Of a DNA stretch of 41,639 bases, positions 6,264 through 15,383 are shown piece by piece (position 1 is the stretch's first letter; every line of letters begins with the position of its first letter). The notes beneath the pieces were generated by a model. The model was not told where the DNA came from and did no database searches. It saw only the letters and a list, made by a program, of their open reading frames with translations. Both the position numbers and the translations under genes were made by a program. Location of the stretch: contig CADAER010000010.1 in assembly GCA_902787025.1 (NCBI GenBank), positions 1-41,639 of the forward strand. The letters run 5' to 3'. Source of the DNA: Oscillospiraceae bacterium (lineage in GTDB: Bacteria > Bacillota > Clostridia > Oscillospirales > Acutalibacteraceae).

Positions 6264-8321
6264 TTAAATTTTCATCGCGACTTCGTAGGCGCGCCAGATT
6301 ACGGAGCGCAGGTTGCCTATTGCGAGGCAGTCGCCGACGAGGTAGACATTTTTCGCTTTTTCGCTTGTGAGCGGGGCGGGGATATAGCCGGCGCAGCTGA
6401 TTACGCTGTCGCAGGGGATTTCGATATCTTTGCCGTCTTTGCCGGTGCAGATTATCGAGCCGTCCTTAACCTCTTTGAGAGTTGTTTCGAGGTAGGTCGG
6501 AACCTTGTTGAGGGCGAACCACTCGCGGAGATATGAGGAGTTCGCGAGGCAGACGCCCTTCTGGCTTACGAGGTCGTCTTTCATCTCGACGATAATCGGC
6601 TTCTGACCTTTGAGCGCGATTTCATAGGCGATTTCGCAGCCCGTGAGACCGCCGCCGATGACGGCGATTGTGTCGCCTGTTTCGGCTCCGTTGAGGAAGT
6701 CGCAGGCTTCAATCATTTTTTCGTAGCCGGGAACTTTTCTGAGCTGCCTCGCGGTCGAGCCTGTCGCAATAATGACGGGGGCGCCGCCGAAAGCGGAGAT
6801 ATCCTTGATTTCGTCGTTCAATTTGACTTCGATGCCGAGTTCGGTCATCTGTCTGCGATACCAGGCGAGGAGATCGCGGAGCTTGCCCTTGTAGGATTCC
6901 GCGCTCGCGGGGATGAAGGTGCCGCCGAGCACGCCGCTCTTTTCGTGGATGACGGGGTTGTGGCCTCTGAGTTTAAGGACTCTCGCCGCTTCCATACCGC
7001 CTATGCCGCCGCCGACGATATGAACGGTCTTGGGCGAGGAGGTCTTTGTGATGTGGTGCTTGCCCTTCTGCATTGTTTCCGCGTTTACGGCGCAGCGGGC
7101 GAGATGGAGGGAGTCGCTTAATTCCTGGTCATTGGGAACGCCTTTGTAATGGCACATATTGAAGCAGCCGTTGTGGCAGAGGATGCAGGGACGGATGTCG
7201 TCCTCTCTGCCTTCCATAAGCTTGGTGACCCACTGAACATCGGCGAGGAAGGGACGCGCGAAGCCCGCGCCGTCAAGCTTGCCCTGAGAGATGCTGTCTG
7301 CCGCGACGACGGGATCGAGCCTGCCCGCGCAGATGACGGGGATATCGCAGTAGTTCTTTATGTGTTCGACATCGGCAAGGTTGCAGTTTTCGGGCATATA
7401 AATCGGGGGATGAGCCCAATACCACGCGTCGTAGGTGCCGTTGTCGCAGTTGAGGCAGTCGTAGCCCGCGTCCTGAAGGAATTTTACAGCCTCTTCGGAT
7501 TCAGCCATATCTCTGCCGACCTCAACATAGTCTTCGCCGGGAATCGCGCCCTGGCGGAAGCCCTTTGTTTTGGAAATGACGGAGTAGCGCAGGGAGACGG
7601 GAAAATCGTTTCCGCAGACCTTTTTGATGGCTTTGACTATTTCGGCGGCGAAACGGTAGCGGTTTTCGAGCGAGCCGCCGTATTCGTCCGTGCGTTTGTT
7701 TACATATTTGAGGGCGAACTGGTCGAGGAGGTAGCCCTCGTGAACGGCGTGGATCTCAACGCCGTCCACGCCCGCGTCTTTAAGAAGCTTCGCGCTTTTC
7801 GCGAAGGAGTCGATGAACTGCTGAATTTCCGCCTTTGTCATTTCGCGGGAGGGGACTTTATTCGACCAGCGGTTGGGAGAGGCGGAGGCAGACGCGGTGA
7901 TTTTGTCGAGATTCATAAAGGGTTTTGAGAGTTTGTTGATGACGGGGGTGGTGTAGAGCATCTCCATCATCGAACTGATTGTGAAGGAGCGTCCGAAGCC
8001 CGCGGTGAGCTGAACGAAGAGTTTCGCGCCCGTTTTATGAAATTCGGGCATCCATTTCGCGAGGTCGTTGAACATCTTTTTGTTCTTGTGGAGCCACTGA
8101 CCGAACATCGGGTTATAGACGGGCTGGCATCCGGGCAGAACAAGGCCCGCGTTGTTTTTCGCGACTTCGAGTATGAAATCCGCGCCGTCTTTGTCGAAGT
8201 GGTTTTTCTCCATCCATCCGAAAAGGTCGGTGCCGCCCATACTTGTAAGGACTATGCGGTTTTTGATTTCGCAGCTGCCGATTTTCCACGGGGTAAACAG
8301 CGGTTGAAGTTTCTCGTTCAT
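6264..8321 (-). CDS. Old-yellow-enzyme / 2-enoate-reductase-like FMN, [4Fe-4S], FAD oxidoreductase
   Basis: The 685-residue protein has the two-part structure of 2-enoate reductase, the BaiCD/BaiH bile-acid enzymes and trimethylamine dehydrogenase. An N-terminal FMN barrel (about 5-365) carries HAVH at 191-194 and RTDEYGGSLENRYRF at 210-224. A cysteine cluster follows (Cys379, 382, 386 and a distal Cys410). The C-terminal half contains two dinucleotide motifs, GGGIGG at 437-442 and GGGLTG near 549. The family reduces activated C=C bonds with NAD(P)H under anaerobic conditions. The gap between the third and fourth cluster cysteines (23 residues) is longer than the usual 11-12. A GGAGGA site precedes the ATG. 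It is the last gene of the M23-deoC-deoD operon, 36 bases after deoD. The substrate is not predictable. Confidence 0.88.
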   Translation of the reverse strand: MNEKLQPLFTPWKIGSCEIKNRIVLTSMGGTDLFGWMEKNHFDKDGADFILEVAKNNAGLVLPGCQPVYNPMFGQWLHKNKKMFNDLAKWMPEFHKTGAKLFVQLTAGFGRSFTISSMMEMLYTTPVINKLSKPFMNLDKITASASASPNRWSNKVPSREMTKAEIQQFIDSFAKSAKLLKDAGVDGVEIHAVHEGYLLDQFALKYVNKRTDEYGGSLENRYRFAAEIVKAIKKVCGNDFPVSLRYSVISKTKGFRQGAIPGEDYVEVGRDMAESEEAVKFLQDAGYDCLNCDNGTYDAWYWAHPPIYMPENCNLADVEHIKNYCDIPVICAGRLDPVVAADSISQGKLDGAGFARPFLADVQWVTKLMEGREDDIRPCILCHNGCFNMCHYKGVPNDQELSDSLHLARCAVNAETMQKGKHHITKTSSPKTVHIVGGGIGGMEAARVLKLRGHNPVIHEKSGVLGGTFIPASAESYKGKLRDLLAWYRRQMTELGIEVKLNDEIKDISAFGGAPVIIATGSTARQLRKVPGYEKMIEACDFLNGAETGDTIAVIGGGLTGCEIAYEIALKGQKPIIVEMKDDLVSQKGVCLANSSYLREWFALNKVPTYLETTLKEVKDGSIICTGKDGKDIEIPCDSVISCAGYIPAPLTSEKAKNVYLVGDCLAIGNLRSVIWRAYEVAMKI

Positions 8322-8357
8322 TAGTATTCCTCCATCTGTGTTTATATATTTACAAAT

Positions 8358-9104
8358 TTAATCTCTTGTTTCAAGGCGCGGGAGGGTTTCTGCCCTGACC
8401 GCGATTTCGAGGGCGGTTACAGCCATTTCGTCGAAGGACGCGCGGCAGTCTTCCGCCGAGAGAGAATCAAACGGCTCGAAGAGGAGATTTGAGACGGTGC
8501 AGAGGGTGAGAGCGCGTTTGTTGAGACGCATCGCGGTCATATAGAGAGCCGCCGCCTCCATTTCGACGCACAGGCAGCCCATTTTTGCCCATTCGGACTG
8601 GTCGCGGGTGTCGTCGTAAAAGACGTCGCTTGAAAAAATACTGCCGATTTTAAGGTTTATGCCTTTTTCATCCGCCGCCGTTTTCGCCTTTTCGAGAAGG
8701 GCGTAGTCGCAGACGGGGGCGACGGTGCCGCTCAACGAATACTGGGCGGCGAAGTTTGAGTCGGTGCAGGCGCCGATGCCCGCTATGACATCGCGGAGCT
8801 TGCATTCTTTGCTTATCGCGCCCGCGGAGCCTATGCGGATGATGTTCTGCACATCGAAGTTTTTATATAATTCGTAAGAGTAGATGCCGATTGAGGGCAT
8901 ACCCATTCCGCTTGCCATTACGCTGACTTTCGCGCCTTTATAAAAGCCCGTGTAGCCGTTTACTCCGCGCACGCCGTTTACGAGGACGGGGTTTTCGAGG
9001 AATTTTTTCGCGATGAATTCGGAGCGCAGGGGGTCGCCGGGCATAAGCACGGTTTTGCCGAACAGAATTTCATCGAGCGGTTTTATGTGAAGGGATTCAG
9101 TCAT
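8358..9104 (-). CDS. deoD: Purine-nucleoside phosphorylase, DeoD type
   Basis: The 248-residue protein matches the hexameric bacterial purine-nucleoside phosphorylase, which splits (deoxy)purine nucleosides with phosphate into base and (deoxy)ribose-1-phosphate. Visible signatures are [10 protein letters not shown] (23-32), the phosphate-site arginine region RIGSAGA (90-96), [14 protein letters not shown] (66-79) and the ribose-binding [10 protein letters not shown] (179-188). At the position of the catalytic Asp (Asp204 in the E. coli enzyme, TVSD) this protein has Asn206 in TVSNLLFEP, and the following loop also departs from the usual TGE. Its ATG lies inside the last codons of deoC (8-base overlap), with AAAGGAG upstream, so the two are translationally coupled. 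Together they feed deoxyribose-phosphate into central metabolism. Confidence 0.92.
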   Translation of the reverse strand: MTESLHIKPLDEILFGKTVLMPGDPLRSEFIAKKFLENPVLVNGVRGVNGYTGFYKGAKVSVMASGMGMPSIGIYSYELYKNFDVQNIIRIGSAGAISKECKLRDVIAGIGACTDSNFAAQYSLSGTVAPVCDYALLEKAKTAADEKGINLKIGSIFSSDVFYDDTRDQSEWAKMGCLCVEMEAAALYMTAMRLNKRALTLCTVSNLLFEPFDSLSAEDCRASFDEMAVTALEIAVRAETLPRLETRD

Positions 9105-9756
9105 TTTCTTTCTCCTTTACGGCTTTGACGACCCTGCTTGTGCCGAGGCGGGATGCGCCGAGGGCTATGAATTTTTCGGCATCCTCAAGCGAGGAAATGC
9201 CGCCCGCCGCCTTGATTTTAAGATGAGGCGCGACATTTTTCGCGAAGAGTTCAACATCCTCAAAGGTCGCTCCGCCTTTTGAAAAGCCTGTTGAGGTTTT
9301 GATGTAATCCGCGCCCGATTCCGAGACGATTTCGCACATTTTCACCTTTTCCTCATCGGTCAGCAGGCAGGTTTCGATGATGACTTTGAGGAGTTTTCCG
9401 CCGCAGGCGGCTTTGACGGCTTTTATCTCGTCGAGGACAAAGTCGTATTCGCCCGCTTTGAGCATACCGATATTTATTACCATATCGATTTCGTCGGCTC
9501 CGTTTTTCACGGCGTCTTCAGCCTCGAAGCATTTCGCCGCTGTTGTGGAATAGCCTGTCGGGAAGCCGATTACGGTGCATATCGCGAGACGGTCCCCGAC
9601 ATAATCCTTCGCCGCCTTCACATAGCAGGCGGGGATGCAGACGGAGGCTGTCTTATACTTCATCGCGTCGTCGCACAGCGCCTTTATCTCGTTGAAGGTC
9701 GCCGCGGGATTGAGTAAAGTGTGGTCGCATTTCGAGAGAATTTCATTGACATCCAT
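9097..9756 (-). CDS. deoC: Deoxyribose-phosphate aldolase
   Basis: This 219-residue enzyme cleaves 2-deoxyribose-5-phosphate to glyceraldehyde-3-phosphate and acetaldehyde. The Schiff-base lysine is Lys153 in [10 protein letters not shown]. The partner lysine is Lys182 in KIKAAGGI, and the conserved Asp91 lies in [10 protein letters not shown]. The start is taken at [15 protein letters not shown] (9756), because GAGGTGAT sits just ahead of that ATG; a longer frame beginning at 9777 would run into the upstream M23 stop region. It lies 10 bases after the M23 gene and overlaps deoD by 8 bases. Length and motifs are all normal. Confidence 0.95.
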   Translation of the reverse strand: MDVNEILSKCDHTLLNPAATFNEIKALCDDAMKYKTASVCIPACYVKAAKDYVGDRLAICTVIGFPTGYSTTAAKCFEAEDAVKNGADEIDMVINIGMLKAGEYDFVLDEIKAVKAACGGKLLKVIIETCLLTDEEKVKMCEIVSESGADYIKTSTGFSKGGATFEDVELFAKNVAPHLKIKAAGGISSLEDAEKFIALGASRLGTSRVVKAVKEKEND

Positions 9757-9766
9757 TTTTATCACC

Positions 9767-11947
9767 TCAGCGGGCAAGATAGTTCATCGGGTTTTTCTTT
9801 TCGCCGTAATAGATTACCTCAAAGTGCAGGTGCGGTCCGGTCGAGTTGCCCGTGGAGCCTACTCTGCCGAGCTGCTGACCCGCGTAGACATAGTCGCCGA
9901 CGGACACGCAGATTGAGCCCGAAAGCATATGGCCGTATCTGGTCTTGTAGCCGTCGCCGTGGTTTATGAGGACCATATAGCCGTAGCCTCTCGAGTTCCA
10001 GCCCGCGTATTCAACCCAGCCGTCGCGCGCGGCGACAACCGAGGTGCCTATCGCTCCGCCGTCAGCGCGGCAGAGGTCAACGCCGTCGTGGAAGCCCGAG
10101 CTTCTGTAGCCGTAGGACGAGCTTATGTAGTTGCAGCTGGGCGCGGGCCACAGGAAGCCCGCGGAGGAGGTCGTGCCGATGACGACGGCGCCGTAGTAGC
10201 TCATACCGCCGACGGTCTTTATCTCGGGAATGGGGGCGGTGATGACATCGACCTGGGTCTGGACATCCGAGAGGACATCCTCAATGTAAATTCTCGTGAT
10301 TGTGACCCTGTTTCTGCCGTTTACGCCCTTGCGGGTTATGTTGGAGTATCCCGCGTATTTGGTGTTATCCTTCGTTATGATGGTGTCGAAGGGGACATCC
10401 ACCGTTTCGGAAGCGATGACGGTTTTCTGTATTCTTAAAACATTGGTTTCTTTTTCGTAGGTGATTTTGTCGCCCTCGCGGATATTCTCCCAGTCGTAGT
10501 CGGGGTTAAGTTCGATGAGCCTTTCCTGAGAGACGCCCGAAAGGATGGAGAGATGCTCGAGGGTGTCGTATTCCTGCATTTTATATTCGTTTGTGACGGT
10601 TTTTCTGCCGTGGATTTTCTTGTCGAGGGTCTGGGGGTCGATGATGATTTTTTCGGTGTCGGAGTAGATGCCCTGCCTGTATTCGACATCCTCCGCGAAG
10701 CCGACGACATAGCCCTCTTTTTCCGCGTCCGCCATATAGGGACGCAGATAGTTGTAGAACACGGTTTTGGCGTCCGCCTCGTTCTTGACCGCGCCCATGA
10801 ACTCACCGTCGATGTAGATGCCGCAGGCGTTTGTGAGGCTGTCCGCCGAGTTTTCGATAACTCTGTCGCATATTGTTTCGGCATCGTTGAGTTCGTTCAG
10901 GGAAACGAGCCTCAGCTTATACTGCGCGTCGAGGGAGGCGTTTATTCCCGCGAGATCCGCGTCGCCGCCGTCGAAGGAGTAAGCGCCCGTGTCGAGTTTT
11001 TCGGCGATTAAATCCTTTGCCTCCATATATACGGACTCCTCGCCGATGCAGCCCACGCTCTGGTCGTTGTAGGTGACATCGAGCGCGAAGGTGAGATCCT
11101 TCCAGTAGGTGGTCGAGAGGAAGAGGAACACGCACGCCGCCGCGGGAAGCAGGATATTGCCCGCGGTTTTAAGGAAGTGCAGATAATTCTTTCTTATGTG
11201 GGCGAAGTAGAGTCTGAGCGCCATTTTCAGCCTGTCGGGATCTCTCCAAACTCTTTTTATCGCCTGTCTGGCGGCTTTCGAGTCCTCGCGCAGGCGTCTG
11301 AATTCGTCGAGGAGGTCGGCGAGTCTTCGTCTGAAGGTGCGTTTTTCCTTCTTCTTTTTGCCGACGCCGAGCGCCTTGAAGAAGATTACGAAGGGTTTGG
11401 CGACAGAGGCTGCGAAGAAATAGAACAGCGCCTTCGAGTAGCGGATGACGCTGTAGCCGAAGGAGTAAACGACATCGTGAAGAATCTGCATAAGGGACAT
11501 ATCGCCGTAGGGGGACTGTTCCTTTTTGCGCTGTTTTTCGCGCAGTTTTTTATCTTTGAGTTTCTGTTTAGCCTTTTCCCTGTCCGCCTTTTTCTGCTGT
11601 TTTTCGGTAACGTTTATGACAAGGTCGCCCGTGTTTATGCTTTTCGCGGATTTTTTGCGGCTTTCTTTTTTCGCGGCTTTTTCCGCTTCGGTTTCATCGA
11701 CTTCCTCAACGGGTATTTCGTCGCCGCTTTCCGCCGGGGGTTCGGGGGCGAATTCCTTTTCGGGCTCGCCGAAAATCTCGAAATTAATCTTGTCGAAATC
11801 GGCGGCTATCTGTTCCGCGTCAAGAAGAGAAGCGAAGATGTCGTCCGTTGTCTCCGCGTTTACGGGCTCGGCGGCGCCGGCGGCAGTGTTTTCGCTGCCA
11901 CCTTCGGCTTCGGGAGCCGTATTGAGTTTTTTCTCTTCTTCGTTCAT
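9767..11947 (-). CDS. Membrane-anchored M23 endopeptidase with LysM and G5 domains
   Basis: The 726-residue protein is a cell-wall hydrolase. The first 255 residues are cytoplasmic and highly charged, with an acidic part, then a Lys/Arg-rich coiled region. A transmembrane helix follows at about 258-279. Outside the cell come an uncharacterised region, a LysM peptidoglycan-binding domain (about 456-497), a G5 domain (about 505-575) and the M23 zinc peptidase domain (about 605-720). The zinc and catalytic residues are present: His620 and Asp624 in FHDGVD, His673 in RYGHM, His706 and His708 in GPHLHFEV. It should cut peptidoglycan cross-links during growth or division. The ATG at 11947 follows a GGAGAT site; an in-frame TTG at 11962 is less likely. 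It heads the operon with deoC and deoD. Confidence 0.9.
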   Translation of the reverse strand: MNEEEKKLNTAPEAEGGSENTAAGAAEPVNAETTDDIFASLLDAEQIAADFDKINFEIFGEPEKEFAPEPPAESGDEIPVEEVDETEAEKAAKKESRKKSAKSINTGDLVINVTEKQQKKADREKAKQKLKDKKLREKQRKKEQSPYGDMSLMQILHDVVYSFGYSVIRYSKALFYFFAASVAKPFVIFFKALGVGKKKKEKRTFRRRLADLLDEFRRLREDSKAARQAIKRVWRDPDRLKMALRLYFAHIRKNYLHFLKTAGNILLPAAACVFLFLSTTYWKDLTFALDVTYNDQSVGCIGEESVYMEAKDLIAEKLDTGAYSFDGGDADLAGINASLDAQYKLRLVSLNELNDAETICDRVIENSADSLTNACGIYIDGEFMGAVKNEADAKTVFYNYLRPYMADAEKEGYVVGFAEDVEYRQGIYSDTEKIIIDPQTLDKKIHGRKTVTNEYKMQEYDTLEHLSILSGVSQERLIELNPDYDWENIREGDKITYEKETNVLRIQKTVIASETVDVPFDTIITKDNTKYAGYSNITRKGVNGRNRVTITRIYIEDVLSDVQTQVDVITAPIPEIKTVGGMSYYGAVVIGTTSSAGFLWPAPSCNYISSSYGYRSSGFHDGVDLCRADGGAIGTSVVAARDGWVEYAGWNSRGYGYMVLINHGDGYKTRYGHMLSGSICVSVGDYVYAGQQLGRVGSTGNSTGPHLHFEVIYYGEKKNPMNYLAR

Positions 11948-11992
11948 TTTATCTCCGTTCAATTACGAATGTCTGATAAGTGGGTTTGTATG

Positions 11993-12017
11993 CGGAACGC
12001 GGAACCGCGTTCCCTAC
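11993..12017 (-). repeat. REP-like palindrome a (GTAG type)
   Basis: A near-perfect palindrome, GGAACGCGG then CCGCGTTCC, ends in CTAC, so on the minus strand it begins GTAG followed by the stem-loop. This is the layout of REP elements moved by REP-associated tyrosine transposases. A related degenerate copy of its left half appears near 15310-15328. Confidence 0.65.
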
Positions 12018-12052
12018 GGGTGCGGGTTGATTAAAACTGTATTTTTTGTTTC

Positions 12053-12076
12053 GGCACGGATATATCCGTGCCCTAC
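12053..12076 (-). repeat. REP-like palindrome b (GTAG type)
   Basis: A perfect 20-bp palindrome, GGCACGGATATATCCGTGCC, is followed by CTAC. Read on the minus strand it is GTAG plus hairpin, like its neighbours at 11993 and 12106 but with a different stem sequence. Confidence 0.7.
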
Positions 12077-12105
12077 AAGATTGTTTATAAATTGCGGTGG
12101 ATTTG

Positions 12106-12130
12106 GCGGGCGGATGATATCCGCCCCTAC
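12106..12130 (-). repeat. REP-like palindrome c (GTAG type)
   Basis: GGGCGGAT and ATCCGCCC form the arms, followed by CTAC. An identical copy lies at 15041-15066 and a degraded one at 41404-41427. It forms a cluster of three REP-like units with 11993 and 12053 in the spacer upstream of the M23 operon. Confidence 0.75.
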
Positions 12131-12194
12131 GGTTTGTGATAGTTTTTTGTTATGCGTTTTTGGAAAGGTTGGCGTCAGGGTGAATTGTGTTGGA

Positions 12195-12308
12195 CACCTC
12201 ATCCGTCTTGCCTTCGGCAAGCCACCTGTCTCGCCTGCCGGCTCGGTCGGCGCTTCTGCCTGCGGCAGAGGTGTTCACTGAACACCCGCGCCCCCAGAGG
12301 AGGAGGCT
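12195..12308. repeat. Composite intergenic repeat
   Basis: A 33-base block at 12195-12227, containing the stem CTTGCCTTCGGCAAG, is identical to 41478-41510. It is followed by a 25-base block at 12232-12256 identical to 15135-15159 and 41542-41566, then a stem GCCTGCGGC and the closing GAGGAGGCT. Together with the REP cluster it fills the 450-base spacer 11948-12398; no gene is seen there. Confidence 0.75.
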
Positions 12309-12398
12309 ATGCGCTGCTTCGGATTGTTGGTTTTTTGTTTCTGAATTACTGTTCGCTTGTTTTCTGATTATTAATTTCTGACATCCGGCATCTGATAA

Positions 12399-13247
12399 CT
12401 AGTATCTGGCATCAGGCGTAAAATATCTTTGAAGCGCGTCGCGCCAGGAGGGAAGGCGTGAAAATCCGTTTTTGTCGAGGGACGCTTTCGAAAGCCGTGA
12501 GTTGAGCTGGCGGACGGCGTCCGTTTTGTATTCGGCTGAGGGGATGGGGACAATTTTGCAGTCCGTTCCCGAAAGCCTCATAATCTCCGAGGCGAATTCC
12601 GCCCAGGAACAGTAATCCTCGTTTGTCGCGTGGTATATGCCGTATTTTTCAGTCTGAATCATATCGAGGAAAAGAACGGCAAGGTCTTCGGTGAAGGTCG
12701 GGGAGCCTACCTGGTCGCAGACTACATTGAGTTCGCTGCGTCCTTCGCCGAGGCGGACCATACTCTTGACGAAATTCGCGCCGTTTCTGCCGAACACCCA
12801 CGACACGCGCACGATAAAGACTTTTTCGCAGGCGGCGAGCACGGCGTTTTCTCCGTCGAGCTTCGACTGACCGTAAACATTGAGCGGGTTCTTTTCGTCA
12901 TCCGTTTCAAGAGGCTGTGTGCCGTTGTTGCCGAAGACATAATCGGTCGAGACATAAATCATTTTCGCTCCCGCTTTTTGGGCGGCTTCGGCGATGTTCG
13001 CGCTGCCTTCGACATTTACCCTGCGGCAGAGCTCCTTTTCGGTCTCCGCCCTGTCAACGGCTGTGTATGCCGCGCAGTGAATGACCGCGTCGGGCTTTTC
13101 TTTTTCAAAGAACGCATTGACCGCTTTTCTGTCGGTAATATCAAAATCCTTCTGACCCGCGGCGATGGTTTCGATGCCGCCGGCTTCAAGACGGGCGACA
13201 ACATCGGAGCCGAGCTGGCCGTGCGCGCCCGTGACAAGAACTTTCAT
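12399..13247 (-). CDS. rmlD: dTDP-4-dehydrorhamnose reductase
   Basis: The 282-residue protein is a short-chain dehydrogenase of the RmlD (RfbD) group. It performs the last step of dTDP-L-rhamnose synthesis, reducing dTDP-4-keto-rhamnose with NAD(P)H for cell-wall polysaccharide. The nucleotide loop GAHGQLG is at residues 7-13. The catalytic residues are Thr101 in STDYVF and Tyr125/Lys129 in YGQSK. The C-terminal RQLNSRLSK motif is typical. It starts 12 bases after the UPF0210 gene with a GAGAGGT site, so it is the third gene of that operon. No rmlA, rmlB or rmlC is seen in this window. The last codons merge into a small repeat (ATGCCAGAT, ATGCCGGAT on the minus strand) just beyond the stop. 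Confidence 0.93.
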   Translation of the reverse strand: MKVLVTGAHGQLGSDVVARLEAGGIETIAAGQKDFDITDRKAVNAFFEKEKPDAVIHCAAYTAVDRAETEKELCRRVNVEGSANIAEAAQKAGAKMIYVSTDYVFGNNGTQPLETDDEKNPLNVYGQSKLDGENAVLAACEKVFIVRVSWVFGRNGANFVKSMVRLGEGRSELNVVCDQVGSPTFTEDLAVLFLDMIQTEKYGIYHATNEDYCSWAEFASEIMRLSGTDCKIVPIPSAEYKTDAVRQLNSRLSKASLDKNGFSRLPSWRDALQRYFTPDARY

Positions 13248-13259
13248 ATAATTGACCTC

Positions 13260-14615
13260 TCAATTTTTAAGACTCTGCAGGGGAGCGGGAATTCTGCCGC
13301 CCCTCGATATGAATTTCGCAGGCGAGGCGGTGTTGACCTTCATTACGGGACCCGAGCCGAGCAGGCCGCCGAAGTTGAGCTCTTCGCCTTCTTTGACTCC
13401 GATTGCGGGAATGAGTCTTACAGCCGTTGTTTTGGAGTTGACCATTCCTATCGCCGCTTCATCCGCTATTATCGCGGAGATGACATCGGCGGGAGTGTCG
13501 CCGGGAATGACTATCATATCGAGACCTACCGAGCAGACGGAGGTCATCGCTTCGAGTTTTTCTATTGTAAGGCAGCCGCTTCTCGCCGCGTCAATCATAC
13601 CCGCGTCTTCCGAGACGGGAATGAACGCGCCGGAAAGTCCGCCGACATGGGAGGACGCCATTGTGCCGCCTTTCTTGACGGCGTCGTTGAGCAGGGCGAG
13701 GCAGGCGGTTGTGCCGTGGGCGCCGCAGCTTTCAAGACCCATTTCCTCGAGGATGTGGGCGACGGAATCGCCGACCGCGGGGGTAGGAGCGAGGGAGAGA
13801 TCGACTATGCCGAAGGGAACGCCGAGCCTCTCTGCCGCCTGAGAGGCGACGAGCTGACCCATACGGGTGATTTTGAACGCGGTTTTCTTGACTGTATCCG
13901 CGACCTCCGTGATGTTCGCGTCGGGGATTTTCGCGAGGGCGGCGCGCACAACGCCCGGACCCGATACGCCGACATTTATGACGCACTCGGGCTCGCCCGG
14001 TCCGTGGAAGGCGCCCGCCATAAAGGGGTTGTCTTCGGGAGCGTTGCAGAAAACGACGAGCTTCGCCGCGCCGATGCAGTTGTCATCCTTTGTGAGTTCC
14101 GCGCATTTGCGGATGACCGAGCCCATTTCGGCGACGGCATCCATATTGATGCCCGTCTTGGTTGAGCCGATGTTTACGCTCGAGCAGAGGTTCTGCGTGC
14201 AGGCGAGCGCTTCGGGGATGCTGTTTATGAGCGCTTCGTCCCCTGCCGAAAAGCCCTTCTGCACAAGAGCGGAATAGCCGCCGATGAAATTGACGCCTAC
14301 GGTGTCCGCCACTCTCTGAAGAGTTTTCGCGTATTTCACGGGGTCTCCGCCCGATGCCGCCGTGAGCATCGCGACGGGGGTTACCGCGATTCTTTTGTTG
14401 ATTATCGGAATGCCGTATTCCTTTTCGATTGTATCCACCTCGGGCACGAGACGCTCGGCGAGGCGGGTGATTTTATCGTAAACCTTCTGACACGAGCGGT
14501 CGATGTCGTCGCAGCAGCAGTCGAGCAGCGAGATGCCCATTGTGACCGTTCGTATGTCGAGGTTTTCATTCTCAATCATCTGTATGGTTTCGAGAATGTC
14601 GCGCGTGTTAATCAT
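13260..14615 (-). CDS. UPF0210 (DUF711/PFL) family protein
   Basis: The 451-residue protein belongs to UPF0210, a widespread bacterial and archaeal family with no established biochemical function. Recognisable parts are [12 protein letters not shown] near the N-terminus, [22 protein letters not shown], the Ser/His-rich [24 protein letters not shown] region, and RGGRIPAPL at the C-terminus. It is soluble, with no signal peptide. The ACT-domain gene lies 19 bases upstream, a pairing known to be conserved for this family, and suggests that ligand sensing by the ACT partner governs this protein. A GGGAGGG site precedes the ATG. Confidence 0.92.
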   Translation of the reverse strand: MINTRDILETIQMIENENLDIRTVTMGISLLDCCCDDIDRSCQKVYDKITRLAERLVPEVDTIEKEYGIPIINKRIAVTPVAMLTAASGGDPVKYAKTLQRVADTVGVNFIGGYSALVQKGFSAGDEALINSIPEALACTQNLCSSVNIGSTKTGINMDAVAEMGSVIRKCAELTKDDNCIGAAKLVVFCNAPEDNPFMAGAFHGPGEPECVINVGVSGPGVVRAALAKIPDANITEVADTVKKTAFKITRMGQLVASQAAERLGVPFGIVDLSLAPTPAVGDSVAHILEEMGLESCGAHGTTACLALLNDAVKKGGTMASSHVGGLSGAFIPVSEDAGMIDAARSGCLTIEKLEAMTSVCSVGLDMIVIPGDTPADVISAIIADEAAIGMVNSKTTAVRLIPAIGVKEGEELNFGGLLGSGPVMKVNTASPAKFISRGGRIPAPLQSLKN

Positions 14616-14634
14616 TTACCGTTCCCTCCCGGAA

Positions 14635-14904
14635 TCATACGTGGTGCATGGCGTTGAAAACATCTTCCTGCATCGTGTGAATCTGAAGATTCTTTTCTTT
14701 TCCAAGCGCTTTCAGACTGTCCGAAAAATCGGCGAAAGGCACGCTCGATTTTTCCATATCGACAAGCATAATCATACAGAAAAGTTCCTGTAAAATGCTC
14801 TGCGATACCTCTATGATGTTGATGTTGTTCTTCGCGCAGATATCGGAAACACCCGAAAGAATGCCGACTGTGTCTTTGCCGACAACCGTAATAACAGCTC
14901 TCAT
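14635..14904 (-). CDS. ACT domain protein (UPF0237)
   Basis: This 89-residue single-domain protein starts MRAVITVVGKDTVGILSGVS, the hallmark of UPF0237 ACT proteins, with the beta-alpha-beta fold that binds small ligands, often amino acids. It is the first gene of the operon with UPF0210 and rmlD and has a near-consensus promoter just upstream. The ligand is unknown. The ATG at 14904 follows AAAGGCGG. Confidence 0.92.
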   Translation of the reverse strand: MRAVITVVGKDTVGILSGVSDICAKNNINIIEVSQSILQELFCMIMLVDMEKSSVPFADFSDSLKALGKEKNLQIHTMQEDVFNAMHHV

Positions 14905-14935
14905 ATTCTGCCGCCTTTCTTTGCATATTCGGTTT

Positions 14936-14964
14936 ATTATAACACAGTTATTTAAATACTACAA
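14936..14964 (-). promoter_or_regulatory. Sigma-A promoter of the ACT-UPF0210-rmlD operon
   Basis: Read on the minus strand, TTGTAG (14964-14959) and a consensus TATAAT (14941-14936) are 17 bases apart. The -10 box is 32 bases from the ATG at 14904. It is one of the best promoter matches in the window. Confidence 0.75.
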
Positions 14965-15040
14965 TATTTTTTATACAATATCTTTTAATAAAAATAAAAC
15001 GGACACAATATATGCGGGGGCGGGAGATTGTGACGGGCTT

Positions 15041-15066
15041 GGCGGGCGGATGATATCCGCCCCTAC
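15041..15066 (-). repeat. REP-like palindrome (GTAG type), copy of 12106
   Basis: The arms GGGCGGAT and ATCCGCCC followed by CTAC are identical to 12106-12130. As at 12106, a composite repeat follows on the plus strand. Confidence 0.75.
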
Positions 15067-15094
15067 GGTTTGGTGCCGGGGTGGGTTTTGCAAA

Positions 15095-15272
15095 CTCCCT
15101 TCGTCTTGACCGCAAGCGGTCAAGACACCTGTCTCGCCTGCCGGCTCGGTCGGCGCTTCTGCCTTACGACAGAGGTCTTCACCGGAGACCCGCGCCCCGA
15201 AGGGCGAGGCAAGTGAACTCCCTCCGTCTTGCTCGCTGTGCTCACAAGCCACCTCCCCCGCGGGAGGAGGCT
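15095..15272. repeat. Composite intergenic repeat
   Basis: The order is a CTTGACCGCAAGCGGTCAAG stem, CACCTGTCT, the 25-base block at 15135-15159 shared with 12232 and 41542, a hairpin pair AGGTCTTC and GGAGACC, and then a second unit ending CGGGAGGAGGCT at 15272. With the REP copy it occupies most of 14965-15383; no convincing gene is seen there. Confidence 0.72.
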
Positions 15273-15383
15273 ATGTATAAGGAAAATGTGAGGGGCTTTG
15301 AGGTCGGCTTTTGTGTGCGGAACGCGGGGATGTTGAAACGCGGAAGGCTGAGAAATATATTGAAGAAGGGGTGAAAAATCATA

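Noticed and set aside
7149-7928. Long plus-strand open frame opposite the OYE-type reductase
   Set aside because: It is antisense to a well-supported gene, with Ala/Val/Arg-rich low-complexity composition that mirrors GC-rich codons; no ribosome binding site or family.
11177-12034. Plus-strand open frame opposite the M23 gene start, Phe-rich
   Set aside because: It is the shadow of the Lys/Glu-rich coding sequence on the other strand and runs into the REP cluster.
12630-14165. 511-codon plus-strand open frame spanning rmlD and UPF0210
   Set aside because: It is antisense to two conserved genes across their junction; composition and lack of a start signal mark it as a shadow.
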